A DNA stretch of 64,000 nucleotides from Bacteroidota bacterium (GTDB lineage Bacteria > Bacteroidota > Ignavibacteria > Ignavibacteriales > Ignavibacteriaceae), in assembly GCA_022573715.1 (NCBI GenBank), contig JACZTL010000009.1, positions 1-64,000 of the forward strand. The letters are read 5' to 3'. This document shows positions 8,727 to 17,699 of this stretch, one piece after another; the first letter of the stretch is position 1, and each line of letters begins with the position of its first letter. Made by a program: the position numbers and the translations under genes. The notes under the pieces were generated by a model. That model was given only the letters and a program-made list of their open reading frames with translations. It was not told where the DNA came from and did no database searches.

Positions 8727-8890
8727 AACAAATTAAAAATAAAATTCCCTTTAAAAATTATAGATATTAATTTTTCTTTTGATTTAAAGCTTTAAATCAG
8801 TATGACAAAGATAATTTTGTTAAAATACTTGACAATAATATCTTTATTAAGAAGTTATTTATAAATTGTTTAATTAATAGAATAAAAATT

Positions 8891-9334
8891 ATGTTAGAAA
8901 AATTTTTACTGTTAGCTCTTTTCGGTATTGCTATGGCGCATTTAGAGGGAGTAGTTGTGGTTTATCTTCGTAAGATGCTTGGAATTACCAACTCCGAATC
9001 AAATGAAATGTCGATTGATAAATTTCCCAAACATTATCTTTTTATCGAAAAGACACGAGAAGCAGCAACTATATTGATGCTTGTAAGTTTAACTCTTTTA
9101 GTCGGGGAAACGTGGCTTGATAAAATAGTTGTCTTTCTTTGGACGTTTGCATTTTGGGATCTGTTTTACTACTTCTCTCTTTACTTATTGATTAAATGGC
9201 CGCCTAATCTTACAACTATCGATGTCCTTTTTTTAATACCTAAACCATGGATTGCACCGGTATGGGTTCCGATAGGAATTTCTTGCTTTACAATTATAAT
9301 TATTATTGTTTTGTATCTTTTTTCTATCTTGTAG
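8891..9334 (+). CDS. Small integral membrane protein, function unknown
   Basis: A 147-residue protein with four hydrophobic segments at about 3-24, 58-75, 80-101 and 122-145, and a polar loop (SNEMSIDKFPKHYLFIEKTREAA) after the first. I recognise no family motif. It is followed 36 nt later by a DUF2459 gene on the same strand, so the two may share a transcript. A TTGACA hexamer lies at 8829-8834 but lacks a convincing -10 at normal spacing. Confidence 0.65.
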   Translation: MLEKFLLLALFGIAMAHLEGVVVVYLRKMLGITNSESNEMSIDKFPKHYLFIEKTREAATILMLVSLTLLVGETWLDKIVVFLWTFAFWDLFYYFSLYLLIKWPPNLTTIDVLFLIPKPWIAPVWVPIGISCFTIIIIIVLYLFSIL

Positions 9335-9370
9335 AAAAGAAAGAAATTAAATGGATAGCTTAATAATTAA

Positions 9371-10024
9371 ATGAAAAGATTTTTTATCTATTTTAAAAGA
9401 ACTGCTTGGATTTTATTTACATTTATCGCAGGGTATTTTATAATTGCTGTAATATTATCTTTCGCTAATACCAAAACACAAAAACTTGATTGTATAAAAA
9501 CAGAATATATTTTTATTTCATCAAATGGAACTCATTTAGATATTATTGTTCCTGTACAAAATCTGAAAAAAAATCTTATAAACAATTTACAAGTTCAGGA
9601 AAATGCTGTATACATATCATTTGGTTGGGGAGATAAAGAATTTTATCTTAATACTCCCACCTGGGGTGATCTGACATTTAGCACTGCATTCAAAGCCTTG
9701 TTTCTTAAAAGTGAGTCCGCCATGCATGTTAGTTTTCACAAAACATCATATATGCATTGGAAAAAAATAGATCTGTGTAAAATCCAATTGGAAAATTTAA
9801 ACTCCTTTATTAAAAGCACTTTTAAAAAAAGTAAGGAAAAGAAGTTCATAAGAATTGGTGTTTCAGGGTATTCGGAAAATGATTATTTTTTTGAAGCACA
9901 AGGGAGTTTTTCATTCTACAGAACTTGTAATGTATGGGTTAACGAAGCTTTGAAGAAAGCTAATATTGAAACATCAATTTGGTCTCCTTTTGTCTTCGGT
10001 ATATTATATCATATTGAGGAATAA
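9371..10024 (+). CDS. TIGR02117/DUF2459 family protein
   Basis: A 217-residue protein with one N-terminal membrane anchor (about 12-31) and an extracytoplasmic domain. Family hallmarks are SSNGTHLDIIVP (50-61), FGWGDKEFYLNTPTW and, near the C terminus, YRTCNVWVNEALKKA. The conserved His, Asp and Cys-Asn positions suggest a peptidase-like or hydrolase fold, but no reaction is established for the family. It lies 36 nt after the small membrane protein gene. Confidence 0.8.
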   Translation: MKRFFIYFKRTAWILFTFIAGYFIIAVILSFANTKTQKLDCIKTEYIFISSNGTHLDIIVPVQNLKKNLINNLQVQENAVYISFGWGDKEFYLNTPTWGDLTFSTAFKALFLKSESAMHVSFHKTSYMHWKKIDLCKIQLENLNSFIKSTFKKSKEKKFIRIGVSGYSENDYFFEAQGSFSFYRTCNVWVNEALKKANIETSIWSPFVFGILYHIEE

Positions 10025-10460
10025 CAAATTAGTTTAACTATAAAAACATTGTGTTTTAGCTTTTACTGTTTTCAAGATTTATAAACTCTTCCTGTCCATT
10101 TATCAAAATAATTTAGAAACAAAAAAGGCAAAAATGTTTATTTTTTGAGCTTTTTACAAGCTGGTTTATTTCCGCTTTGAGGGATTTTACTTTATTTTGT
10201 TTTTGGCGGTTTTTTACGGTACCCATTCTCAAAAATTCTATCTTGATAAATACCGAGTATAATTTTAAAGTTACTCCTTTTTACGGATTTACATAAAACT
10301 TATAGGTCTTAATAATTAAAAATTTAGTAATTTCAAGCGACAATAAAATTATTCCTTTTTTTGAGTGTTATAATTATACTGTCTTAATTCAACAATCTAA
10401 TAAGGTAGAACATTTATAGTTTATAATAAAACTAAATTCTAATAAAATAAAAGGTAGGTT
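10025..10460. other. 436-nt noncoding interval
   Basis: AT-rich with long T and A runs. I see no tRNA, no strong hairpin and no ORF with an RBS. It must hold the promoter of the acyl-CoA ligase, whose RBS (AAAGGTAGG) sits at 10449-10457. Confidence 0.5.
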
Positions 10461-12113
10461 ATGAAAAATGATGTCAGCTACGGTTATGAATATCCGTTAT
10501 TAATTAAAAAATTATTAACGAGATCTTTACAGTGGAATCCTGAACAAAAAATTATTTATAGGGACATATTCGAATATACCTATGCCGATTTTTATAAACG
10601 GATTAAAAAACTTGCTAATTTATTAACGAGTCTTGATATTAAAAAAGGTGATATTGTTGCTGTAATGGATTGGGACAGTCATAGATACTTGGAACATTAT
10701 TTTGCCGTACCAATGATTGGAGCCATCCTTCATACAATTAATATACGGCTTTCGCCCGAGCAGATGCTCTATACAATAAATCATGCTGAAGACAAAATTT
10801 TAATTGTTCATGAAGATTTTTTTCCAACAGTAAATATTATGTATCAAAAATTTGAATCGGTGAAAAAGATTATTGTTATTAACGACAGCGGCAAATTACC
10901 TGAAAGCAAATTTGAATTTACTGGAGAATATGAAAAATTGTTACACGATCAATCCGATACTTTTGATTTTCCGGATTTTGATGAAAACACTATTGCTACA
11001 ACATTTTATACTACCGGAACAACGGGAAATCCTAAAGGAGTTTATTTTACACACCGGCAGTTAGTATTGCATACTATTTCAGGTATGGCGAATTTAAATG
11101 CATTTACCGATCCGGTAAGTTTCACTTGCAATGATGTTTATTTGCCGCTTACACCGATGTTCCACGTACATGCTTGGGGAGTTCCATATATGGCTACAGC
11201 AATGGGCGTTAAACAAATTTACCCGGGTCGTTATGAACCCGAAATGTTACTGAAATTATTGTTAAAACATAAAGTTACTTTTTCACATTGTGTACCTACA
11301 ATTTTACAAATGATTTTATCGAGTTCTGAAACAAAAGACATTAATTTTAATAACTGGAAAGTAATTATCGGAGGTGCTGCTCTTTCAAAAGGTTTGGCAC
11401 AAAAAGCAATGGAGCGTAATATTAAATTAACTACAGGCTATGGTATGTCAGAAACCTGCCCAATTTTAACAATAGCTCAACTTAAAGATTATATGCTTGA
11501 TTATGATCAAGAAGAGAAAGTTGATGTTGTTACTCGAACGGGCTTTCCGATACTGTTTGTAGAAATGAAAGTTGTTGATTCTAATGGGAATGAATTACCT
11601 CGAGGCAAAGATCATGTCGGTGAAATTATAGTTCGTTCTCCATGGCTTACTCAAGGATATTTGAAGCTAAAAGCTCAATCGGAAATATTGTGGAAAGACG
11701 GATGGCTGCATACCGGTGATATTGCTTACCGGGATGAAGAAGGATATTTTAAAATTACCGATCGTTTAAAAGATGTAATTAAAACCGGGGGAGAGTGGAT
11801 TTCTTCTTTAGAATTGGAAAGTATTATTAGTCAATGTGAAAAAGTTGCAGAAGTTGCAGTTATCGGAGTTCCCGATGAAAAATGGGGTGAAAGACCAGTT
11901 GCTTATATTGTTCCAAAACCGGAATGTAAAGAAAAAATAATAGTAGATAATTGTTCCGAAATATTTATGGCACTTGTTAAAACAGGCAACATAGAAAAAT
12001 GGGCAATACCGGATAAATTTATTATTGTCGAACAAATACCCAAAACCAGTGTCGGAAAAAATGATAAAAAAGTTTTACGAGCTCAATATCAAAAAGAAAA
12101 TAATTTAGAATAA
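10461..12113 (+). CDS. Fatty-acyl-CoA synthetase (long/medium-chain, AMP-forming)
   Basis: A 550-residue ANL-superfamily enzyme that activates a fatty acid with ATP and joins it to CoA. The P-loop TTFYTTGTTGNPKG lies near residues 179-192 and GYGMSETCP near 325. The hinge and adenylate region is GWLHTGDIAYRDEEGYFKI then DRLKDVIKTGGEWIS near 440. VGKNDKK near 530 carries the likely catalytic Lys. The overall pattern (HYFAVPMIGAILHTINIRL, MFHVHAWG) matches fatty-acyl rather than acetyl-CoA synthetases. A good AAAGGTAGG precedes the ATG and a hairpin terminator follows, so it is monocistronic. Confidence 0.9.
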   Translation: MKNDVSYGYEYPLLIKKLLTRSLQWNPEQKIIYRDIFEYTYADFYKRIKKLANLLTSLDIKKGDIVAVMDWDSHRYLEHYFAVPMIGAILHTINIRLSPEQMLYTINHAEDKILIVHEDFFPTVNIMYQKFESVKKIIVINDSGKLPESKFEFTGEYEKLLHDQSDTFDFPDFDENTIATTFYTTGTTGNPKGVYFTHRQLVLHTISGMANLNAFTDPVSFTCNDVYLPLTPMFHVHAWGVPYMATAMGVKQIYPGRYEPEMLLKLLLKHKVTFSHCVPTILQMILSSSETKDINFNNWKVIIGGAALSKGLAQKAMERNIKLTTGYGMSETCPILTIAQLKDYMLDYDQEEKVDVVTRTGFPILFVEMKVVDSNGNELPRGKDHVGEIIVRSPWLTQGYLKLKAQSEILWKDGWLHTGDIAYRDEEGYFKITDRLKDVIKTGGEWISSLELESIISQCEKVAEVAVIGVPDEKWGERPVAYIVPKPECKEKIIVDNCSEIFMALVKTGNIEKWAIPDKFIIVEQIPKTSVGKNDKKVLRAQYQKENNLE

Positions 12114-12118
12114 AAATA

Positions 12119-12146
12119 AAAAAGCCGAGTACTTACCCGGCTTTGT
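12119..12146 (+). terminator. Rho-independent terminator of the acyl-CoA ligase gene
   Basis: AAAGCCG and CGGCTTT pair around a 10-nt loop (AGTACTTACC), with A's before and a T-rich tail (CTTTGTCTT) after. It starts a few nt after the ligase stop codon. Confidence 0.8.
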
Positions 12147-12164
12147 CTTATAAAAGTCAAATAT

Positions 12165-12511
12165 TTATTTCATTAGAATTAGTTTTTTTGTCGTAATAAA
12201 ATCCTTTTTACCTATCGGCAGATTTTGCTATTATTCTATGAGAAATAAATACCGCCCGCTAAGTTGTCTGCATTAAATACTATATTATAATTAACCTGAA
12301 AATTAGTACCGAAACTGGTTCCTATGTTCACCCAGCCACCCCCGAAGTTGAATTGCAGACGACGCCACATATTTTTTCTTATCTTTTCAGTTAGCTCGTA
12401 AAAACTGCCGTCTTTAATTAAGGCTGTTATTCTTTTATGGAGATTGCTGTATTTATTTCTCGTTAAAAAATACTTTAAGGATATGCTTTGTACCGGTTTT
12501 CTGTTCCTCAT
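12165..12511 (-). pseudogene. Relic of a T9SS-secreted protein gene (C-terminal sorting tail)
   Basis: On the minus strand a 91-codon frame ends with YNIVFNADNLAGGIYFS. This is the late part of a type IX sorting domain and resembles NFNADNLASGIYFYRL. Just past its stop, in another frame, nt 12224-12165 encode KKDFITTKKLILMK and a stop, the usual last residues of the same domain. The domain is therefore split by at least one stop and a frame change. The preceding 60 residues do not resemble any domain I know. Intact examples end like the gene at 17700-18773 in this window. Which protein it came from cannot be told. Confidence 0.55.
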
Positions 12512-12570
12512 ATTTAATATCTACTGTTAAAGATATTTATAAAAAAAATATAATATGCATAGGCTTATGT

Positions 12571-12620
12571 ATTTATCCGTCACGTCTTCCATAATAAGGA
12601 GTACGGCGGGACGGATAAAT
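12571..12620. repeat. Inverted repeat, 11-nt arms
   Basis: ATTTATCCGTC and GACGGATAAAT are perfect inverted copies separated by 28 nt. They lie in the noncoding interval between the T9SS relic and lysC. Farther right, about 12850-12940, is a GC-rich patch (GCCCGCCCGCCGCAG...) unlike its AT-rich surroundings, probably another repeated element. No gene is evident in 12512-12964. Confidence 0.6.
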
Positions 12621-12964
12621 CACTAAGAATAATTACAATAGTAATTATTTAAAAAAATAATGTGTTTGTTAAACCTTAAGTCTATAAAGGAAAAACATTA
12701 GGCTATTTCTGATTTGTGCCAGAATCCATTTAAAGACATTTGTTATAAGAATAAAATAGAAAAACAATACTTTGAAAGCAAGTGTATTAAGACCATAAAG
12801 TCTTATTTAATAAACTTTTATGACAAAACTTTAGACTTTTTTATCAAGGCTGTCATTGCCCGCCCGCCGCAGATTTATCGAAGGAGGGCCTGCCCCGAAG
12901 TTTTTTTTGGGGGTTATACCGAGACTGCCTGCAATGTAAGTTTATTGTAACAGCTAAATAATAT

Positions 12965-14161
12965 TTACTCTATCCACTTTTTATGACAAAGCTTTACGCT
13001 TTTTTCAAGGTCCGTCTTTTTAACTAAAATAGATATTCGGTATGAGGTTGTAGATATGCTTAAAATATTTATCGATTTTTCTTTTAATAAATTTATTATG
13101 TCTATTAGAATTGAATTGTCTTTATTGAGTCCTTCTCCAATCAATGAAAGTGTCGAATAATCTTTTTCAAAGTGCAATTTATCATCGTAGTCTGATTTCA
13201 ATTTCTCTTCCATCTTTCCCCAGCCGTATGAATTTTTGGGTGAAATTATAAACGAACAAGAATGTTTATCTTTTTCAGATAAGGAATAATTTAATTCTTT
13301 TATTTGTATTTGTTCCGACTCTAATTCTTTTAATAAATTTTTGAAAGATTCTTCATCCTTAGAGTTGAAATGTACTTTAATTATATTCTTTTCGTAAACA
13401 ACAGCCAAAACACCTTTCGGTATTCCCGGCGGAAAATTTCTTATAACAGTTTCATTTCCCGGTTTAAAAGTACTGCGGGCATAAATAGCAATGTTTTTTT
13501 CTTTTGCAAATTGAACAGCCTGGGAATTTAATATTGTTGCACCATTGCTGCTCATCTCTTGCATCTGCTGATAAGGAACTTCGGGTAAATGTTTTGCTTC
13601 GTCAACAACTGCGGGATCTGCCGTATAAACCCCGTCAATATTAGAATATATCTCACACTTTTCTGCATTTAATGCAGCTGCTAAAGCAACCGCTGTAGTA
13701 TCTGAGCCACCTCTTCCAAGAGTAGTTATATCTCTCTTATAGCTTACGCCCTGAAACCCTCCCACTACAACCACCTTCCCTTTTGCAATTTCATCCTGCA
13801 CTCTGAACGGTCTTACTTCAATTATCCTTGCATTATTATGCCTGTCATCCGTAATTATTCCACACTGCGAACCCGTTAAAGAAATTGAATCTACACCTAA
13901 TTCGCTTAACGCCATGCAAAGCAGTGACATTGTAATTCTTTCCCCCGTACTTAAAAGCATGTCCATTTCACGTCGGGGCGGATTATCGGAAATCTCTTTT
14001 GCCATTTCAATAAATTGATTGGTTGTTTTCCCCATTGCTGAAACTACAACTACAACGCCTGTATCTTTATCTGCAACTGATGCAACCTTTTGGGCTATCT
14101 TTTTTATTTTATTGAAATCAGATACGCTGCTTCCACCGTATTTTTGTACAATTACTCTCAA
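12965..14161 (-). CDS. lysC: Aspartate kinase
   Basis: A 398-residue monofunctional aspartokinase that phosphorylates L-aspartate, the first step to lysine, threonine and methionine. The catalytic domain shows [11 protein letters not shown] (5-15), VVVVSAMG and [12 protein letters not shown], with the [10 protein letters not shown] signature near 150-159. The C-terminal about 130 residues form two ACT domains ([12 protein letters not shown]...; [11 protein letters not shown]), normally the allosteric lysine/threonine site. No homoserine dehydrogenase is fused. It lies downstream of dapA-dapB-dapH on the same strand, 232 nt after dapH, with an inverted-repeat element in between. It may thus belong to the lysine operon or have its own promoter. 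Confidence 0.95.
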   Translation of the reverse strand: MRVIVQKYGGSSVSDFNKIKKIAQKVASVADKDTGVVVVVSAMGKTTNQFIEMAKEISDNPPRREMDMLLSTGERITMSLLCMALSELGVDSISLTGSQCGIITDDRHNNARIIEVRPFRVQDEIAKGKVVVVGGFQGVSYKRDITTLGRGGSDTTAVALAAALNAEKCEIYSNIDGVYTADPAVVDEAKHLPEVPYQQMQEMSSNGATILNSQAVQFAKEKNIAIYARSTFKPGNETVIRNFPPGIPKGVLAVVYEKNIIKVHFNSKDEESFKNLLKELESEQIQIKELNYSLSEKDKHSCSFIISPKNSYGWGKMEEKLKSDYDDKLHFEKDYSTLSLIGEGLNKDNSILIDIINLLKEKSINILSISTTSYRISILVKKTDLEKSVKLCHKKWIE

Positions 14162-14222
14162 TGTTTATTATTCCAATAATAAAAGTGTTTATAAATTAAT
14201 TTTATCATTAAGTATTTAAAGA

Positions 14223-14403
14223 GAATGATTGAATGTACGCCTTCGGCGTTGTATGGTTGAATGGATTAAAGATAATATTTTTATTCATAACCTTTATTCC
14301 ATTCACCATTATTAACTTTTTTAATAATAGACTTATACGGTTTATATTTTTGTTTCTATTTAATATAACTTCATCAATCATTCATACATCCTTTCAATCA
14401 TTC
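14223..14403. repeat. Small element with 11-bp terminal inverted repeats, copy A
   Basis: GAATGATTGAA at the left end is perfectly inverted as TTCAATCATTC at the right. Just inside the left end, TGTACGCCTTCGGCGTTG then TATGGTTGAATG resembles the element at 30160-30278. The right arm overlaps the last codons and stop of dapH. It has no coding capacity and the size of a MITE-like element. Confidence 0.6.
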
Positions 14404-15098
14404 AGTTTTCTCAGACTGTCCATAAGCTGAGTCTTGCTTTTTGTTTTTTCGTCAACAGTTTTTATTTTTTTAGCAGGCAATCCAACCATAACAGAATATG
14501 GCTCAACATTTTCAATTACAACAGAACCCGCAGCTATAACGGAACCCTTTCCAATTTTCACTCCCTCTAATACAACTACATTAGCACCGATTAATACATT
14601 ATCTTCTACAATAACTGGATCTGCACTTGGGGGTTCTATTACGCCGGCTAAAACAGTACCTGCACCAATATGACAATTATCTCCGACTATTGCTCTTCCG
14701 CCGACCACTACATTCATATCTATCATTGTATTTTTTCCGATTACCGCACCGATATTGAGAACAGCGCCCATCATTATAACGCAGTTGTCACCTACCTCAA
14801 CTAAATCGCGGATAAAAGCGCCGGGTTCAATTCTTGCATTATATTTTGTTAGATCGGCTAGAGGAATTGCGGAATTTCTTCTGTCGTTTTCAATTCTGTA
14901 TTTGTTAATATTTTCTTTGTTCGATGAATAAAAAATTTTAAACTCATCAAATTCACAAAATAATATTCCGGAAATTTCGTTTCCATAAAAATCGTAATTG
15001 GAAAAATCAATTTTCTCCAATTTACCATTTAGATAAACTTTTACGGGTGTTTTTTTCTTAGAATCGGAGATGTATTTTATAATTTCATAGGAGTCCAT
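14394..15098 (-). CDS. dapH: Tetrahydrodipicolinate N-acetyltransferase
   Basis: A 234-residue acetyltransferase of the acetylase branch of lysine/diaminopimelate synthesis that acetylates 2,3,4,5-tetrahydrodipicolinate. From about residue 90 it is a left-handed beta-helix of hexapeptide repeats ([20 protein letters not shown]..., [26 protein letters not shown]), closed by GLPAKKIK. The N-terminal about 85 residues are the small alpha/beta domain of DapH. The succinylase enzyme DapD lacks the PPSADPV signature. It starts 9 nt after dapB ends. The last codons (LND, stop) lie in the arm of an inverted-repeat element. Confidence 0.92.
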   Translation of the reverse strand: MDSYEIIKYISDSKKKTPVKVYLNGKLEKIDFSNYDFYGNEISGILFCEFDEFKIFYSSNKENINKYRIENDRRNSAIPLADLTKYNARIEPGAFIRDLVEVGDNCVIMMGAVLNIGAVIGKNTMIDMNVVVGGRAIVGDNCHIGAGTVLAGVIEPPSADPVIVEDNVLIGANVVVLEGVKIGKGSVIAAGSVVIENVEPYSVMVGLPAKKIKTVDEKTKSKTQLMDSLRKLND

Positions 15099-15107
15099 TT
15101 TTTTCTC

Positions 15108-15791
15108 TTATTTTTTAAAATTATTATTTACTACATTTGAAAAGGAATAAAAACCGTTTTGTTTGTCGATGATAAACTGTGCACTTTTAAGAATTCCTTC
15201 AGCAAAAGTACGTCTCGAGGTGGCTGAATGAGTAATCGAAATGACTTCACCCAAACCACCGAATTTAACAGTATGTTCACCGAAAACATTTCCTAATCTT
15301 AATGAAGAAATATTTATGTTTTCTTTTTTAATTGCATTTTTTAGCATTTCAGCCGTACCCGAGGGTTTGTCTTTTTTAAATCTATGGTGAACTTCTGTTA
15401 CTTCAACATCCCAATCCTTTAATTTTTCATCTGCATTTTTTACAAGATTAAGCATAACCTGGATACCGTATGAAAAATTATTGCTTTGAACAACAGGTAT
15501 TTTCGCACTAAACAGCTTTAACTTTTGCATTTGCTGTTCAGTAAGTCCCGTAATTGCCACTATCAAAGGAACGCTGAATTTTTCTGCAATTTCTAAATTT
15601 TCATCAAAACAAACTGCAAGAGAACAATCTATTAAAAATGAAGGATTGCTGTCTTTAATTTCTTCTGTATCGTCCCTTCCGTAAACCATTTTATAGCCGT
15701 TTTCTTTGAAGAGTGAAACCACTTCCCTTCCCAATCTGCCCGAAAACCCGAAGACCCCGTAATTTTTATTTTTAGTGTGAGATTCGTCCAT
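15108..15791 (-). CDS. dapB: 4-hydroxy-tetrahydrodipicolinate reductase
   Basis: A 227-residue NAD(P)H-dependent reductase following DapA in lysine synthesis. The N-terminal nucleotide fold is YGVFGFSGRLGREV (11-24). The substrate motif VHHRFKKDKPSGTA lies near 134-147, with the catalytic His and Lys. It is shorter than E. coli DapB (273) because loops around the nucleotide domain are trimmed, as in other Bacteroidota/Chlorobi proteins. It begins 2 nt after dapA ends, implying translational coupling. Confidence 0.93.
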   Translation of the reverse strand: MDESHTKNKNYGVFGFSGRLGREVVSLFKENGYKMVYGRDDTEEIKDSNPSFLIDCSLAVCFDENLEIAEKFSVPLIVAITGLTEQQMQKLKLFSAKIPVVQSNNFSYGIQVMLNLVKNADEKLKDWDVEVTEVHHRFKKDKPSGTAEMLKNAIKKENINISSLRLGNVFGEHTVKFGGLGEVISITHSATSRRTFAEGILKSAQFIIDKQNGFYSFSNVVNNNFKK

Positions 15792-15793
15792 TT

Positions 15794-16666
15794 TTATTTC
15801 ATCTTTTCCATTGATTTATCTAATAATTTTTGATGAATGGCTGAAATCGGTTTGAGCGGCAATCTTAATATATTTTCGCAATAGTCTAATTTATGCATAA
15901 CATATTTAATGGGAGCAGGGCTCGTTTCTACAAAAATATCATTCATTATTTTTAAATATTTGTTGTGGTATTCTGCTGCTTTGTTAAAATTATTATTTAA
16001 TGCACTATCGGTAATTTTCTTCATCTGAGATGGATAAGCATTTGAAAAAACAGAGATTACACCTTTTGCTCCAAGTGACATAATAGGTAAAGTCTGATCG
16101 TCATTACCTGAATATACTGTTAATGAATCCGGCTTAATAGAGCAAAGATGGGCAATTTGAGATATGCTCCCGCTTGCTTCTTTTATTGCAGCAATATTTG
16201 GATTTTTTAAATGAATCTTTACAACAGTCTCCGGTAAAACATTCATACCTGTCCTCGAGGGAACGTTATAAAGTATAATGGGAATTTTGGTTTGTTCCGA
16301 TATAAAAGAGAAATAATCGACCAAACTTTCCTGTGTACCTTTATTGTAATACGGATTCACAATTAGAAGTGCGTCAGGATTGAATTGCTCAGCCTGTTTA
16401 TTTAGTTCCACTACTATTTTGGGATTATTACCCCCAGTGCCGATGATTATCTTACACTTCCCCGAAACTTCCCCTGTCACAGTTTTTATGATCTTGTATC
16501 TTTCGTCGCCAGAAATTACTGGAGCTTCACCGGTTGTGCCGAGAATAACAATGGCATCTACTTTATTTTCAACCTGGAAACGAGTTATATTTTTGAGGGC
16601 TTCATAATCCACTTCGTAGTTTTTTAAAAACGGAGTAATTATTGCTGTACCAACTCCTGAAAACAT
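15794..16666 (-). CDS. dapA: 4-hydroxy-tetrahydrodipicolinate synthase
   Basis: A 290-residue class I aldolase that condenses pyruvate with aspartate semialdehyde. Family motifs are GVGTAIITPF (4-13), VDAIVILGTTGEAPVI (36-51) and YYNKGTQESL. LYNVPSRTGMNV carries the catalytic Tyr, and AAIKEASGS near 159-167 carries the Schiff-base Lys. It is the first gene of dapA-dapB-dapH. The promoter should lie in the 150 nt between it and the divergent tRNA-Arg gene. Confidence 0.96.
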   Translation of the reverse strand: MFSGVGTAIITPFLKNYEVDYEALKNITRFQVENKVDAIVILGTTGEAPVISGDERYKIIKTVTGEVSGKCKIIIGTGGNNPKIVVELNKQAEQFNPDALLIVNPYYNKGTQESLVDYFSFISEQTKIPIILYNVPSRTGMNVLPETVVKIHLKNPNIAAIKEASGSISQIAHLCSIKPDSLTVYSGNDDQTLPIMSLGAKGVISVFSNAYPSQMKKITDSALNNNFNKAAEYHNKYLKIMNDIFVETSPAPIKYVMHKLDYCENILRLPLKPISAIHQKLLDKSMEKMK

Positions 16667-16755
16667 ATTTTTGTTCTTATATTATTTTAAATTTATAATA
16701 TGAATATATAAATTTTTAGAATGAGGATTAAATACATATGATTTTTTTTACAAAC

Positions 16756-16772
16756 AAGTGTATATTTGAATA
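16756..16772 (+). promoter_or_regulatory. Possible promoter of tRNA-Arg (TAnnTTTG-type -7 box)
   Basis: TATATTTG at 16761-16768 fits the TAnnTTTG -7 consensus used by Bacteroidota housekeeping sigma. It would place transcription start about 40 nt before the tRNA. No clear TTG box lies at the matching upstream distance, so this is tentative. Confidence 0.3.
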
Positions 16773-16812
16773 CTTAAGAAATTATAAATAATCAATTATA
16801 ATTTATAAATAA

Positions 16813-16890
<78 letters not shown>

Positions 16891-17000
16891 CTAACTTTCC
16901 CAAATATTCACATCTCAATTTTTTATTTTAAAATTGTTGAAGGTTATGGATTCTCTCAAAGGGACTCTGCTAAAGGCATTCCTTCGGAACTTGGGAGGAC

Positions 17001-17019
17001 TCCTTCCGGGCGTACTAAC
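17001..17019 (+). repeat. Imperfect duplicate of the tRNA-Arg 3' end
   Basis: TCCTTCCGGGCGTACTAAC repeats 16877-16895 (the tRNA 3' arm plus 5 nt downstream) with a single T-to-C change. The copies are 124 nt apart. The DNA between (about 16935-17000) has several short CTTTCGG/TTCGGAA-type palindromes and no gene. Confidence 0.7.
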
Positions 17020-17699
17020 AAAGCCTTTTCACCCATTTTTGATTTTTATCAAATCAAACTATGAGAAAATAAAGCAGTCGCGCCGGAAGTGCCCAGTGCG
17101 GCTTACCAGAATGAACCCCCTGAGCAACCAAGGGAATGTGACTACAAGTGAGTGTTTAGAATGTTCCAATTAATGTGATGTAAGTGAAAGGAGCTGCTAC
17201 ACAAGAGTGAAATCCACAAAAAAAAATATTTTGTGAAAAAAATTGTTTTGTATATGTAGACTAAATTATGTATATTTAATTATAAGTGAATAAATAAAAT
17301 AAGAGTAATTTGGTTGATCAATTTCTCATTAAAGTATCACTTCATTCTTTATGTATTAACAGTCTTTGATGACATACTTATATTGTAATCAAGACTTCCC
17401 ATTTTGCTTTTTGTTTGGGAACAAGAGAAACCGAAACATTTACACACACTAATAACGATGATATAGAAACTTCTTTTATTGATTTCTAGCTTTGGAATAA
17501 CAGTAGATATTTAACAGTTCATTTCAATTAAAAAGCATATAACGAAAAATCAACCCAAATGGAACAGCGGGGTGCAAATTAGAATGGTTGGAGCTATGCA
17601 GAACATTTCTTTTCATATTGATGTACCGCCCCGAAAGTACAAGAAGGTAATTTTACCGTTATTTGCTTAAGTATATTAACCGATTGGAAAGGAGGATAT
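17020..17699. other. Gene-poor interval before the T9SS protein gene
   Basis: About 680 nt with only short frames that lack an RBS. A GC-richer patch at about 17075-17160 differs from the AT-rich rest. I see no tRNA, CRISPR or long inverted repeat. The right end carries a strong GGAAAGGAGG RBS for the gene at 17700. Confidence 0.5.

Noticed and set aside
8829-8834. TTGACA as a -35 box for the membrane protein gene
   Set aside because: No acceptable -10 box occurs at 16-18 nt. It is likely chance in AT-rich DNA.
12714-12950. 78-codon plus-strand frame before lysC
   Set aside because: No start RBS, and its second half (IARPPQIYRRRACPEVF) translates a GC-rich repeated patch rather than a protein.
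16934-17173. Frames of 66-79 codons after tRNA-Arg
   Set aside because: They begin within the tRNA or its duplicated tail, lack an RBS and translate repeat-like DNA.
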